From: Confluentibacter lentus
GTDB lineage: Bacteria > Bacteroidota > Bacteroidia > Flavobacteriales > Flavobacteriaceae
Assembly (NCBI RefSeq): GCF_002806995.1
Contig: NZ_NIHE01000001.1
Location: 620,001-684,000, forward strand
Reading direction: 5' to 3'
DNA: 64,000 bases
Below, in pieces: positions 1-8,342 of this stretch (positions are counted from its first letter, which is position 1; each line of letters opens with the position of its first letter). Below the pieces are notes generated by a model, which saw only the letters and a list, made by a program, of their open reading frames with translations, searched no databases and had not been told where the DNA came from. The position numbers were made by a program, and so were the translations under genes.

Positions 1-330
1 TCCATTTATATTAATAGTGGCTTGACTTATGGTAAAATTTCCTTGCTTTTTTGGTGCTAAAAAATAACTATAGGTTTTGTGATACGATCTTACACCATTA
101 ATCCACGAATTACTAACGGATTGATTCGGCCCACCTATAACCGTGAAATCTGAAAAAGTTGGCGGATTAAAATTATCGCCATCTTGGTTCATTTCAAAAT
201 CAATGCGTAAACGCTCATTAACACCAAGCCTATTTTTACTAACTTTTGCCTCAAATTTTACTTGAGCAGACAGTATGCTTGTTGCTAGTAGAATAATTAA
301 TAGTGATATGTGTTTTATTAGTTTCATCAT
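1..330 (-). CDS. batD: BatD, N-terminal part (runs off left edge)
   Basis: Only the first 110 codons are in the window. They start at ATG 330 (a second ATG is at 327) and read without a stop to base 1. The N-terminus MMKLIKHISLLIILLATSIL followed by SAQVKFEA is a signal peptide with cleavage after SAQ. The mature part (EAKVSKNRLGVNERLRIDFE, then a TFSDFTVIGGPNQSVS stretch) matches the start of BatD, the oxygen-tolerance membrane protein of Bacteroidota: beta-sandwich repeats exposed to the periplasm, with a C-terminal membrane anchor expected outside the window. It is the last visible gene of the minus-strand bat operon, just downstream of batC. Family assignment rests on the N-terminal pattern plus gene order. 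Confidence 0.85.
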   Translation of the reverse strand, partial: MMKLIKHISLLIILLATSILSAQVKFEAKVSKNRLGVNERLRIDFEMNQDGDNFNPPTFSDFTVIGGPNQSVSNSWINGVRSYHKTYSYFLAPKKQGNFTISQATINING

Positions 331-412
331 ACATTTACGATTTTTGATTTACGAATTACGAAGATGACTTATAGAAAAATCCCAATTCGTAATTCGCAAA
401 TCCCAATTCGCT
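331..412. repeat. Quasi-repetitive filler between batC and batD
   Basis: The spacer is made of variants of two words, 'atttacga / tttttgattt / acgaattacg' and 'cccaattcgtaattcg / caaatcccaattcg'. It is non-coding. The same style of filler, built from related words, is found in three other spacers of this operon (2379-2477, 5047-5216, 6941-7055). Confidence 0.6.
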
Positions 413-1216
413 TTACCAATCTTTATCTGTTTTTACTTTAACGCCTTTTTGCTTTTCGGCATTTACTTTTTCCTGAACTTTTTGTTCTTGATTGTTCATC
501 GCCTCTAAAAGGTTTTTTATTTGCTGAGGAGATAATTGGCCTGGTTGTGGTTTTGGTTGTTGTGGCTCTTTATTATCTTTTTCTTCTTTAGGCTTGCCTT
601 GGTCATCTTTTTTGTCGTCGCCTTCTTTTTTATCTTGATCGCCTTTGTCCTTATTATCTTCTTTATTATCGCCCTTATCTTTGTTCTCGTCCTTTTTATC
701 TTGGTCTTTTTTATCTTTGTCGTCTTTGTTCTCGTTGTCCTTATTTTGGTCTTTTTGCTGTTCGGCACACTCTTTTGCAATGGCTAAATTATAACGTGTT
801 TCATCGTCTGTAGGATCATTTCTTAAAGCACTTTTATAAGCTTCAACAGCTTCCTTGCACTTTTTGTTTTTCATTAAAATGTTTCCCATATTATGAAACG
901 CTTTGTGTTTCTCTTCTTTGGAAGTTGCTGTTTTTGAAGCCTGATCTAATCGATATAAAGCTTCATCGTAGTTTTTACTTTTATAATAAGAATTTCCTAG
1001 ATTATAGATGCCCGCAGTGGTGGTTGATTTAGCTGAAATAGCTTTTCTATATGCCATTTCGGCTGAAACAAAATCCTCTTTATCAGCCAATAATGTATTG
1101 CCTTCATAGACATAATTATTGGCCTTTCTTATCACTTTCTCATCTTCCTTCTCTTGTTCTTGTGCAAAAGAAAATGTTGTGACCAACAGTATTAATATAA
1201 AAATCGATTTGTTCAT
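413..1216 (-). CDS. batC: BatC, TPR protein with a long charged tail
   Basis: 267 residues. A signal peptide (MNKSIFILILLVTTFSFAQ) is followed by three to four tetratricopeptide repeats at about residues 30-150 (for example GIYNLGNSYYKSKNYDEALY and ETRYNLAIAKECAEQQ). Residues 155-225 are almost purely Lys/Asp/Glu/Asn/Gln (KDQNKDNENKDDKDKK-like), and a Pro/Gln stretch leads to LSPQQIKNLLEAMNNQEQKV, a conserved BatC C-terminal motif. BatC is thought to act in the periplasm as a scaffold of the BatABC complex in aerotolerance. It lies between batB (124-bp gap) and batD. The acidic/basic tail makes the opposite strand look like a hydrophobic ORF, which is an artefact. Confidence 0.88.
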   Translation of the reverse strand: MNKSIFILILLVTTFSFAQEQEKEDEKVIRKANNYVYEGNTLLADKEDFVSAEMAYRKAISAKSTTTAGIYNLGNSYYKSKNYDEALYRLDQASKTATSKEEKHKAFHNMGNILMKNKKCKEAVEAYKSALRNDPTDDETRYNLAIAKECAEQQKDQNKDNENKDDKDKKDQDKKDENKDKGDNKEDNKDKGDQDKKEGDDKKDDQGKPKEEKDNKEPQQPKPQPGQLSPQQIKNLLEAMNNQEQKVQEKVNAEKQKGVKVKTDKDW

Positions 1217-1340
1217 GTGTTTTTAAATCTTATACCAAGATATAAAACCTTGGTTTTTTGTTAGTTAAAAAATTTATAAAATATTTTACTAATCATTTTA
1301 ACCAGTGCTTTGAATTTATTGGGCTGTACTATTATAGAAA

Positions 1341-2378
1341 CTAAAAATTCTCATTGAATAAATTCAATTTCTTTAACCAAGCTGTTTTTCGTTCCAATAA
1401 GAAAATATCCAAAAACAAAAAGAAAATTCCTAAACCTAAAAACCATTGAAACTGACTTTTAAAATCGGCATATTGTTTGGTTTCAAACTCGGTTTTATCC
1501 ATTTCATTTAATATATCTCCTATGTTTTTTACAACATCATTGGTATTTTTTCCATTGATATAAATACCATTGGCAGCAGAAGCAATACCTTGTAATGTTT
1601 CTTCATTTAATTTTGTAATAACTGTTTGTCCGTTATTATCTTTTTTGTAATTTAAAACAATACCGTTCTTTTTTTCTGGAATGGGGCCGCCTTTTACATC
1701 ACCAACACCTATAGTAAAAATACGAATCCCTTCCTCGTTAGCTACTTCTGCCGTGGCAACAGCTTCTTCGCTATGGTCTTCGCCATCAGAAATAATGATG
1801 AGTACTTTATTGGTTTGACTTTCGTCATCAAAATAAGTTTGGGATAACTCGATGGCTTCATTAATGGCCGTTCCTTGGGACGACATCATGTCTGTGTTCA
1901 TGTTATTCAAAAACATTTTTGCTGCCGCATAGTCGGTTGTAATGGGCAATTGCGGAAATGCATTGGCTGCATAAGCAATAATCCCAATGCGGTCGCTTGC
2001 CAAATTATTGATGATTTGAGTTACCAATTGCTTCGATTTATCTAATCTATTGGGGGCAATATCTTCTGCCAACATACTTTTGGAAACATCAATGGCAAAA
2101 ACAATATCGACACCTTCACGCTTAATGGTTTCTAATTTTGTGCCGATTTTTGGGTTTACAAGCGCTAAGGACAAACAAGCGAAAGCTAAACACAAGACAC
2201 TAATTTTTAAAATGGATTTGAATATAGATTTATTCGGACTTAATTTATTCAATAATTGCTTTTCGGCAAATTTGCTTTGTGTTCTGTATCTCCAGATTTG
2301 AAGCACCAAAAAGATTAGGATTATTACAGGAATAATCCCTAAAACCCAAAACCATATTTTTTCATCTAATTGATACAT
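1341..2378 (-). CDS. batB: BatB, von Willebrand factor A membrane protein
   Basis: 345 residues. Two N-terminal membrane helices (about 8-28 and 55-75) precede a vWA domain (about 90-285) with the MIDAS motif DVSKS at residue 97, then T in GTAINEA and D in IIISDGEDH. A C-terminal membrane helix (about 310-330) follows. The MIDAS lines up as DxSxS...T...D, so metal binding should be intact. BatA and BatB are inner-membrane vWA proteins that assemble with BatC and are linked to oxygen tolerance and stress resistance. It is separated from batA by 99 bp of repeat-like filler. Confidence 0.92.
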   Translation of the reverse strand: MYQLDEKIWFWVLGIIPVIILIFLVLQIWRYRTQSKFAEKQLLNKLSPNKSIFKSILKISVLCLAFACLSLALVNPKIGTKLETIKREGVDIVFAIDVSKSMLAEDIAPNRLDKSKQLVTQIINNLASDRIGIIAYAANAFPQLPITTDYAAAKMFLNNMNTDMMSSQGTAINEAIELSQTYFDDESQTNKVLIIISDGEDHSEEAVATAEVANEEGIRIFTIGVGDVKGGPIPEKKNGIVLNYKKDNNGQTVITKLNEETLQGIASAANGIYINGKNTNDVVKNIGDILNEMDKTEFETKQYADFKSQFQWFLGLGIFFLFLDIFLLERKTAWLKKLNLFNENF

Positions 2379-2477
2379 AAATTGTTATTTGTTTTTCGTG
2401 GAGTTGTTTAGTTGTCATATACCACGAATTCACTAATTTCTTTTATCTATAATCTTTTATCTAATGTCTAACATCTA
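2379..2477. repeat. Quasi-repetitive filler between batA and batB
   Basis: The second half is built of variants of one word: 'ttttatctataat', 'cttttatctaat', 'gtctaacatctat'. Non-coding. No promoter or terminator is evident, so it probably sits inside the operon transcript. Confidence 0.5.
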
Positions 2478-3485
2478 TCAAACAAAACTTCTAAAAAGCG
2501 TGTTTCTTAACAGAAACTCCAAAAGCAATAATCCCAATGCTAAAAGCACCAATGGACGGTACAATTCTTCATAATTTGAATATTTGAATTCCTCAATTTC
2601 TGTTTTTTCCAACTTATTAATTTCATTGTAAATCTCTTCTAACTTTTGATTATTGGTCGCCCTAAAATATAAACCTCCAGTGGCTTTTGCAATTTCTTTT
2701 AATAAGGCTTCATCTATCTCCACTTGTATACGAGCATATTGTAATTCACCTCTAGCATCTAAACTAACTGGCGACAAAGCCATGCCGTTCGTACCTAAAC
2801 CTATGGTATATACTTTAATGCCGTATTCAACCGCTAATTCACTCGCTATTTTTGGATCTATAAATCCAGAATTGTTAACACCATCCGTTAGCAAAATAAT
2901 AATTCTACTTTTGGCTTTACTGTCTTTCAAACGGTTAACAGCGGTTGCCAAACCCATACCAATTGCTGTTCCACCCTCAATAACGGTATTATATTTTATA
3001 TCATTTAAAGAACGTAAAACAATAGCTTTATCACTAGTAATGGGCGTTTTAGTATAACTTTCACCAGCATATTCTACTAATCCAATTCTATCATTTGGAC
3101 GTCCTTTTATAAACTCAGCCGCCACTTCTTTTAAAGCATCCAATCTATTAGGAGACAAATCTTTGGCTAGCATACTGGCCGACACGTCAATAGACATAAC
3201 AATATCTATACCTCGTGTTGTTTTTGTTTTGGTAGACACGTCCACTGTTTGAGGCCTTGCTAATGCCATAATTAATAATGCCAATGCTAATAAACGCAAT
3301 ACAAATAATGCATGTTTAAATTTTGGCAAAGAAGAGTTAACTATTTTGAACCCTTTTAAACTCGATATTTTAAGCTCGGCTGTTTGTTTTTTATGTTTTA
3401 ATATATACCAGAGTATTGCCAAAGGCAAAGTCAGCAACAACCAAAAAAATTCTTTATTTACAAACTCTATTCCTTCAAACATCAT
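2478..3485 (-). CDS. batA: BatA, von Willebrand factor A membrane protein
   Basis: 335 residues, starting MMFEGIEFVNKEFFWLLLTL. Helices at about 12-28 and 57-76 are followed by a vWA domain (about 92-290) with MIDAS DVSAS at residue 100, GTAIGMGLA, and LLTDGVNNSG. A final helix is at about 310-330 (YRPLVLLALGLLLLEFLL). It is paralogous to the next gene downstream (batB). The start overlaps the stop of the upstream BatD-like gene by 4 bp, which suggests translational coupling. Role by family: inner-membrane part of the Bat complex. Confidence 0.92.
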   Translation of the reverse strand: MMFEGIEFVNKEFFWLLLTLPLAILWYILKHKKQTAELKISSLKGFKIVNSSLPKFKHALFVLRLLALALLIMALARPQTVDVSTKTKTTRGIDIVMSIDVSASMLAKDLSPNRLDALKEVAAEFIKGRPNDRIGLVEYAGESYTKTPITSDKAIVLRSLNDIKYNTVIEGGTAIGMGLATAVNRLKDSKAKSRIIILLTDGVNNSGFIDPKIASELAVEYGIKVYTIGLGTNGMALSPVSLDARGELQYARIQVEIDEALLKEIAKATGGLYFRATNNQKLEEIYNEINKLEKTEIEEFKYSNYEELYRPLVLLALGLLLLEFLLRNTLFRSFV

Positions 3486-5209
3486 TCCTCGGCTTTTTTA
3501 AGTTCGACTGAATTTAAAATACGCTCTACCATGTCATCTGCATATACATCATTTTGTCGCCATGCTATCGTAACCTGTTGAATGATTTGATTATTGGCAA
3601 CAAAACTTAACAATACATATTTGCCATCAATAAAATTTTGAGTACCAGGTGATGGATATTGCATGGTCCCAAAAGTTTTAACCCCATCGGCACCATTAGG
3701 GGTAGAAAACTTGTCATTTTGCGTTAGAATATTTCTTGCGCCTTGGCTTTCCAAAGTTTTTAAATTGCTTTCTATTGCTCTTCCTATATCTATACTATCT
3801 TGCGCTTGCGTTAATGTACTAGTAGAAACAACTAGGGTAAACTGTCCTGCTTTTTCTAAACCAAATGTTGTAAGTTTCATTTTCCCTTGAAATTCATCAG
3901 GGATGGGTGTTTCAAAACGCTTTAAAACTTCTGGTGTAGAAATAGTAATAGGTGGAAAACCATACTCACTACTTACCCATTCGCCTTCCAATAATTCTTT
4001 GGTATCATGTCCAAAAATAGTGTCCTTTACATAACTGAAACCATATTTTATTGAAAATGCCGTAATGGTGGCAAACAATAGAAAAACGCATATGCCCACC
4101 GTGATAATAATCTTTTTACGTTTGGCTTTACGTTCTAGTTCTTCTTTGTATTTGGCATCTAAAAGTTTTTCTTCTTCCGTTGGTTCTGGCAATGCTTCCT
4201 TAACATGATCGATTTCCATATCAATGGTGTTTCTGTCCAGTTTTGCCAATTCAATGTCTGGAGCAGATTTCGCGAACTTAACCAAATCGGCACGCTTTAA
4301 AATGCTTTCCAAATTTCTAATATCTTCTTTACTGATGTCTATTTGATTAGCTTCTTTTAATAAAGTTAATCGGTTTATTAGCTCATCTGTGGTGCTTTCT
4401 AATGCCCTGTCATAAACCTTTTCATCCAGATATTTTCGAATAATAAACGTGAGTTCAGAATAATAATCCTTTATCGCTTCATTTTCAAGATAATTAGATT
4501 CATCTAATTTTTTTAAAGCTAATTTGGCCCTATCATACGGTGGAAGCAATGCTATTTGTTCGGCTTCCGTAAGTGGTTTTTTTCGCCAAATAAACCAATA
4601 TAATAAACCGCCAACAATGGTTAAGACCAATAAAATGTAAAGCAAATATTTCCACCAATCGCTTCCAATTTCTTTAACCTCTATAATAGGTTTAATATCA
4701 TACAATCCCTGTTTTGTGGTATCAACAACAATGGTATTCACCTCAACCTTTAAAGAATCGGTTAAAAATGTTTTATCACTGATGATGATTTTTTGCCGTG
4801 GAATGGTATACGTTCCAGAATCAAACTGGGTTAACCCATATTTTTTTATAAGGTTGTACTTGTCTTTATTTTTAATGGTATCGATTGGATAGGAATCAAT
4901 CATTTCAAGAGGCATAAACGTTTGCCCCTCTGGAAATACTACTAAATTATCTGGATTGGTTTCAACTTCAATTTTATAGATGATTTGTTCACCAATTTTG
5001 ATTTTCGCGGAATCGATAGATGATTTTACTTGTGAATGGGATATAAAAGAAAATAGACAAAAGAAAATAGACAAAAGACCAATAACGGATGACCGATGAA
5101 CCAAGAACCTGGAGCCAAGAGCCAAGAGCCAAGACCTAACACCTAGTACCCAAGACCCAAGACCATTTCCAAAAGTTGTTTTATTCGTAAATCTAAAATC
5201 GTAATTCAT
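3482..5209 (-). CDS. BatD/DUF4381-like membrane protein of the bat operon
   Basis: 575 codons in the open frame. A periplasmic beta domain (about 60-175), a membrane helix (about 188-208, LLYILLVLTIVGGLLYW), a cytoplasmic helical region (about 215-350, with PPYDRAKLALKKLDE and YYSELTFIIRKYLDE typical of this operon member), a second helix (about 370-390) and an extra C-terminal domain follow in order. The first ~40 codons are not protein-like: they translate a repetitive DNA filler (5090-5165). The real start is therefore probably further in, for example TTG 5074 just before the signal-like LSIFFCLFSFISHSQ. The open frame lies 7 bp after the DUF58 gene and overlaps batA by 4 bp. Family placement is moderately secure; the start is uncertain. 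Confidence 0.75.
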   Translation of the reverse strand: MNYDFRFTNKTTFGNGLGSWVLGVRSWLLALGSRFLVHRSSVIGLLSIFFCLFSFISHSQVKSSIDSAKIKIGEQIIYKIEVETNPDNLVVFPEGQTFMPLEMIDSYPIDTIKNKDKYNLIKKYGLTQFDSGTYTIPRQKIIISDKTFLTDSLKVEVNTIVVDTTKQGLYDIKPIIEVKEIGSDWWKYLLYILLVLTIVGGLLYWFIWRKKPLTEAEQIALLPPYDRAKLALKKLDESNYLENEAIKDYYSELTFIIRKYLDEKVYDRALESTTDELINRLTLLKEANQIDISKEDIRNLESILKRADLVKFAKSAPDIELAKLDRNTIDMEIDHVKEALPEPTEEEKLLDAKYKEELERKAKRKKIIITVGICVFLLFATITAFSIKYGFSYVKDTIFGHDTKELLEGEWVSSEYGFPPITISTPEVLKRFETPIPDEFQGKMKLTTFGLEKAGQFTLVVSTSTLTQAQDSIDIGRAIESNLKTLESQGARNILTQNDKFSTPNGADGVKTFGTMQYPSPGTQNFIDGKYVLLSFVANNQIIQQVTIAWRQNDVYADDMVERILNSVELKKAEE

Positions 5210-5216
5210 AAATCGT
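5047..5216. repeat. Quasi-periodic repeat overlapping the 5' end of the BatD-like gene
   Basis: On the plus strand there are two copies of 'agaaaatagacaaa' (about 5049-5077), then words of about 7 bases: 'gaccaata', 'acggat', 'gaccgat', 'gaaccaa', 'gaacctg', 'gagccaa' (three times), 'gacctaa', 'cacctag', 'tacccaa', 'gaccc'. It ends in 'gtaaatctaaaatcgtaattcat'. The 7-base rhythm is visible by eye. Part of it is read as protein by the BatD-like ORF. Confidence 0.7.
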
Positions 5217-6083
5217 TTATCCTCTTCTTTTAAAATACCCCAGCATTTTTTTCACGTAGCTTTCGTCCACACGACAATCAATAGTTCCTGCTCCAGATTT
5301 GGTAAAACTATCTTTGTAATAGTTTACTTTTTCTTGATAATACTTTCCGTAATTCAACCTTATTTTCTTGGACGATGTATTTACAAGCATCAATTCTCCT
5401 GTTTCTTCATCCTCCATTTGTACCATCCCTAAGTTTAGTATTTCTTCTTCACGCTTGTCGTAAACTCGAATACCTGTCACATCATGTTTACCCGAAACAA
5501 TCTTCATGGTTTGCTGATAATCGTCTGCAATAAAATCAGATAACACAAAAACAATCGCCTTCTTTTTCATCACGTTCGATAAAAACTTTAAGGCTTCTGC
5601 TATGTTTGTGCGTTTACTTTCCGGTTGAAATTCTATCAGTTCCCGAATAATGCGAAGCACATGGGAACGTCCTTTTTTGGGCGGAATATAGAGTTCTACT
5701 TTATCTGAAAATAAAATCAACCCTATTTTATCATTATTTTGTGTTGCAGAAAACGCTAAAGTGGCAGCAATTTCGGTAACTATCTCGTTTTTAAATTGCT
5801 CCACGGTACCAAATAATTCAGAACCCGAAACATCTACCATAAGCATCATAGTCAGCTCACGTTCTTCTTCAAAAACCTTTACAAAAGGTTCGCTATATCT
5901 GGCGGTGACGTTCCAATCTATATTTCTAACATCATCACCAAATTGATATTGGCGTACTTCACTAAAAGTCATACCGCGCCCTTTGAAGGTAGAATGATAT
6001 TCACCTCCAAAAATATGATCAGACAAACGCCGTGTCTTAATCTCTATTTTGCGTACTTTTTTTAAAAGTTCCTTCGTATCCAT
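5217..6083 (-). CDS. DUF58 family protein of the bat operon
   Basis: 288 residues with no membrane helices. It has the DUF58 hallmark GRGMTFSEVRQYQFGDDVRN followed by IDWNVTARYSEPFVKVFEEE, then a vWA-like fold with DVSGS (MIDAS-type) around residue 90 and VFVLSDF near 180. DUF58 proteins are constant partners of MoxR ATPases. The soluble form here fits a cytosolic partner of MoxR that works with BatA/BatB. Its ATG overlaps the stop of the upstream gene (TAATG at 6083), indicating coupling. Confidence 0.9.
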   Translation of the reverse strand: MDTKELLKKVRKIEIKTRRLSDHIFGGEYHSTFKGRGMTFSEVRQYQFGDDVRNIDWNVTARYSEPFVKVFEEERELTMMLMVDVSGSELFGTVEQFKNEIVTEIAATLAFSATQNNDKIGLILFSDKVELYIPPKKGRSHVLRIIRELIEFQPESKRTNIAEALKFLSNVMKKKAIVFVLSDFIADDYQQTMKIVSGKHDVTGIRVYDKREEEILNLGMVQMEDEETGELMLVNTSSKKIRLNYGKYYQEKVNYYKDSFTKSGAGTIDCRVDESYVKKMLGYFKRRG

Positions 6084-6940
6084 TATCTCAATGATTGATT
6101 AATCTCAAATCGATGTTTGTTTTCATTTAATACATCAAGTATCCTATCCAACTTAATTTTCCCAAAACTTTCGAGTAATAATTCATGCTCTTTTGTTATG
6201 GTATTGATAATTAATTTTGAAGGAGTATTTTGAATTCCAGAAATAGTAAAATAACTAATAACATCTTTCCAATAAATTAATATTTTCCCATCCTTATAAG
6301 ATATCAGCTCATTATTAATCTTAAGAATATATTTATACCTATATATTTTATACAAATCATAAACAATTAGCAGGGTTAAAACACCTGTAAAAAATAGAGT
6401 TACTTTTAAATTATATCTTCCTGATTGATACAAATAAAACATTCCAAACATCAATATCAAAAAAACAAGAATATTCCACTTTAATGAACTCTTAAAAATG
6501 GTTTCTTTTTCAATAGCTTTATTAATATCTCTTATGAGTACCTTTTCAGCCTTCAATCTTTCATAAAAATGTAATAAATCCTTTTTTTGGGTAGTTGACT
6601 TTATTTCAATTTTTCTAAAAAAAGATGTTTCGTTAATTAAGTTTTTTATTTGAGCATCCTCATAAAATCTATGAATATCTTTTACATTTCTTCCAGCCCA
6701 AATTTTATATTTAACAACGTTAATTGCATACCAAACAAAAGGAGAAATTATTCCTAACAAAATACTACTCACTCCGCCTATGGCTAAAACCATGCTGTTT
6801 TTATCATTCCTAAAAAAATACATTAAAATAGCTGGAACTATTAAAAAGAAAAATAGTATCAAAAAAATAGCAGGCACTACCAACCATTTTTTACCTTTCT
6901 TTAATGCTTCAGAAACTTTTATGCTTTGATAATTTTTCAA
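6083..6940 (-). CDS. Unrecognised membrane protein inside the bat operon
   Basis: 285 residues, not recognised. An N-terminal pair of helices (about 18-42 and 50-72) is followed by a charged helical stretch (about 75-150), a second helix pair (about 155-195) and a C-terminal soluble domain (about 200-285) whose pattern (NNELISYKDGKILIYWKDVI) resembles PH-like/YcxB-type domains that follow membrane hairpins. That resemblance is only an impression. It starts MKNYQSIKVSEALKKGKKWL. It sits between moxR and DUF58, a position normally empty in this operon, and is coupled to DUF58 by a 1-bp stop/start overlap. Confidence 0.75.
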   Translation of the reverse strand: MKNYQSIKVSEALKKGKKWLVVPAIFLILFFFLIVPAILMYFFRNDKNSMVLAIGGVSSILLGIISPFVWYAINVVKYKIWAGRNVKDIHRFYEDAQIKNLINETSFFRKIEIKSTTQKKDLLHFYERLKAEKVLIRDINKAIEKETIFKSSLKWNILVFLILMFGMFYLYQSGRYNLKVTLFFTGVLTLLIVYDLYKIYRYKYILKINNELISYKDGKILIYWKDVISYFTISGIQNTPSKLIINTITKEHELLLESFGKIKLDRILDVLNENKHRFEINQSLR

Positions 6941-7055
6941 TGTAAATTATTCTTTAGTATCCATTTTTCAATTTACGATTGTAGATTTTTGATTTACGAT
7001 TTCATTTAATTATTAAAATCACAAATCGTCATTCGTCATTCTAAAATCTAAAATC
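6941..7055. repeat. Quasi-repetitive filler downstream of moxR
   Basis: Built of variants of 'atttacgatt': 'caatttacgattgtag', 'atttttgatttacgattt', 'cacaaatcgtcattcgtcatt', 'ctaaaatctaaaatcc'. Non-coding. It has the same vocabulary as the 331-412 and 5170-5210 spacers. Confidence 0.55.
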
Positions 7056-8060
7056 CTATGGTACTTCTATCTCGTTTATTATTTTATTGATGATATCTAC
7101 GGAAGTCACGTTTTCGGCTTCAGCCTCATAAGTAATACCAATTCTATGTCTTAACACATCATAAACTACGGCACGAACATCTTCAGGAATCACATAACCA
7201 CGACGTTTGATAAACGCATAGCATTTTGCGGCAGTTCCTAAATTGATACTTCCACGAGGGGACGCACCAAAAGAAATTAATGGTTTTAAATCGGCAAGCT
7301 TATATTTTTCTGGGTAACGGGTGGCGAAAATAATATCAAGAATGTATTTTTCAATTTTCTCGTCCATGTAAACCTCACGAACGACTTTTTGGGCATTTAA
7401 AATTTGTTCTACAGACACGACTGGATTTACTTTATCCCAACTCCCTTTCATATTCGCTCTCATGATTAATTGCTCTTCGGCAATTTTAGGATAATCAATC
7501 ACGGTTTTTAGCATGAAACGATCCACTTGCGCTTCTGGTAATGGGTAGGTTCCTTCTTGCTCTACCGGGTTCATGGTCGCCATCACTAAAAATGGTTTAT
7601 CAAGTTTGAAGGTTTCATCACCAATAGTCACTTGTTTTTCTTGCATGGCCTCCAATAAAGCAGATTGGACTTTTGCTGGCGCACGGTTTACCTCATCTGC
7701 TAACACAAAATTTGCAAAAATGGGTCCTTTTTTAATGGAGAAATCATTAAGCTTCATGTTATAGATTAACGTTCCCGTAACATCTGCTGGCAATAAATCG
7801 GGCGTAAATTGTATTCTACTAAAACTTCCATGAACAGCTTGAGCTAAGGTATTAATAGCTAATGTTTTTGCTAATCCAGGAACACCTTCCAATAATATAT
7901 GACCCTGCCCTAATAAACCAATAAGTAATCGTTCAACCATGTGTTTTTGTCCAACAATCACTTTGTTCATCTCTAACATAAGTAAATCAACAAAAGCACT
8001 TTCTCTTTCAATTTTTTCATTAATAGACTTAATATCAATTGTACCTGTATCTTCCATCAT
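7056..8060 (-). CDS. MoxR-type AAA+ ATPase
   Basis: 334 residues. Walker A GVPGLAKT at residues 59-66, Walker B FVLADEVNRA near 120, sensor 1 in LVMATMNPVEQEGTYPLPEA, and the arginine-rich lid with GASPRGSINLG near 265. MoxR ATPases act as chaperones that mature partner proteins carrying vWA domains. Here the partners are the DUF58 and BatA/B proteins encoded directly downstream. It is the first gene of the operon. MMEDTGTID offers two adjacent start codons (8060, 8057). Confidence 0.93.
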   Translation of the reverse strand: MMEDTGTIDIKSINEKIERESAFVDLLMLEMNKVIVGQKHMVERLLIGLLGQGHILLEGVPGLAKTLAINTLAQAVHGSFSRIQFTPDLLPADVTGTLIYNMKLNDFSIKKGPIFANFVLADEVNRAPAKVQSALLEAMQEKQVTIGDETFKLDKPFLVMATMNPVEQEGTYPLPEAQVDRFMLKTVIDYPKIAEEQLIMRANMKGSWDKVNPVVSVEQILNAQKVVREVYMDEKIEKYILDIIFATRYPEKYKLADLKPLISFGASPRGSINLGTAAKCYAFIKRRGYVIPEDVRAVVYDVLRHRIGITYEAEAENVTSVDIINKIINEIEVP

Positions 8061-8079
8061 TTTTTTAGTTTTTAAAGGC

Positions 8080-8111
8080 CGAATATACTGACCTTATTCG
8101 AGCAATGCAAA
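8080..8111 (-). promoter_or_regulatory. Candidate promoter of the moxR-bat operon
   Basis: On the minus strand TTTG (8111-8108), 20 bases, then TATATTCG (8087-8080), one mismatch from the Bacteroidota -7 consensus TAnnTTTG. It would start transcription 10-15 bases before the moxR ATG. Confidence 0.35.
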
Positions 8112-8342
8112 TTGTTAAAATTTTTCTTGGTTTCCTGTTAATAATTGGTTAAATGTTAAAATTTAACAGCGTTAATTATAGGTTAAAAACAACAAACTTT
8201 TTTAATGTTTTTTAACATAACATTTTAGATGTGGATAACTTATTTATAATTCATGAATCCATTTAAATTATTAAAACATAATTAGGTATTTTTATAAATG
8301 AATTGAGGATTCGCTATTAGATAAGCACAAAAACTACTAAAA

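Noticed and set aside
536-787. An 83-codon plus-strand ORF rich in Phe, Val and Ile over batC
   Set aside because: It is the antisense of the Lys/Asp/Glu tail of BatC; such runs are a by-product of the low-complexity coding strand.
1217-1340. Short ACCAAG...CTTGGT hairpin between batB and batC as a terminator
   Set aside because: Its T-run is on the plus strand, where no gene ends; on the minus strand it lacks a T-run, so it would not separate batB from batC.
5047-5216. Possible CRISPR array because of repeated 7-base words
   Set aside because: Units are too short and variable, there are no unique spacers of 30-40 bases and no cas genes nearby.
8154-8238. Replication origin
   Set aside because: Only one DnaA-box-like site is seen and there is no dnaA or gidA neighbour; at most a regulatory site.
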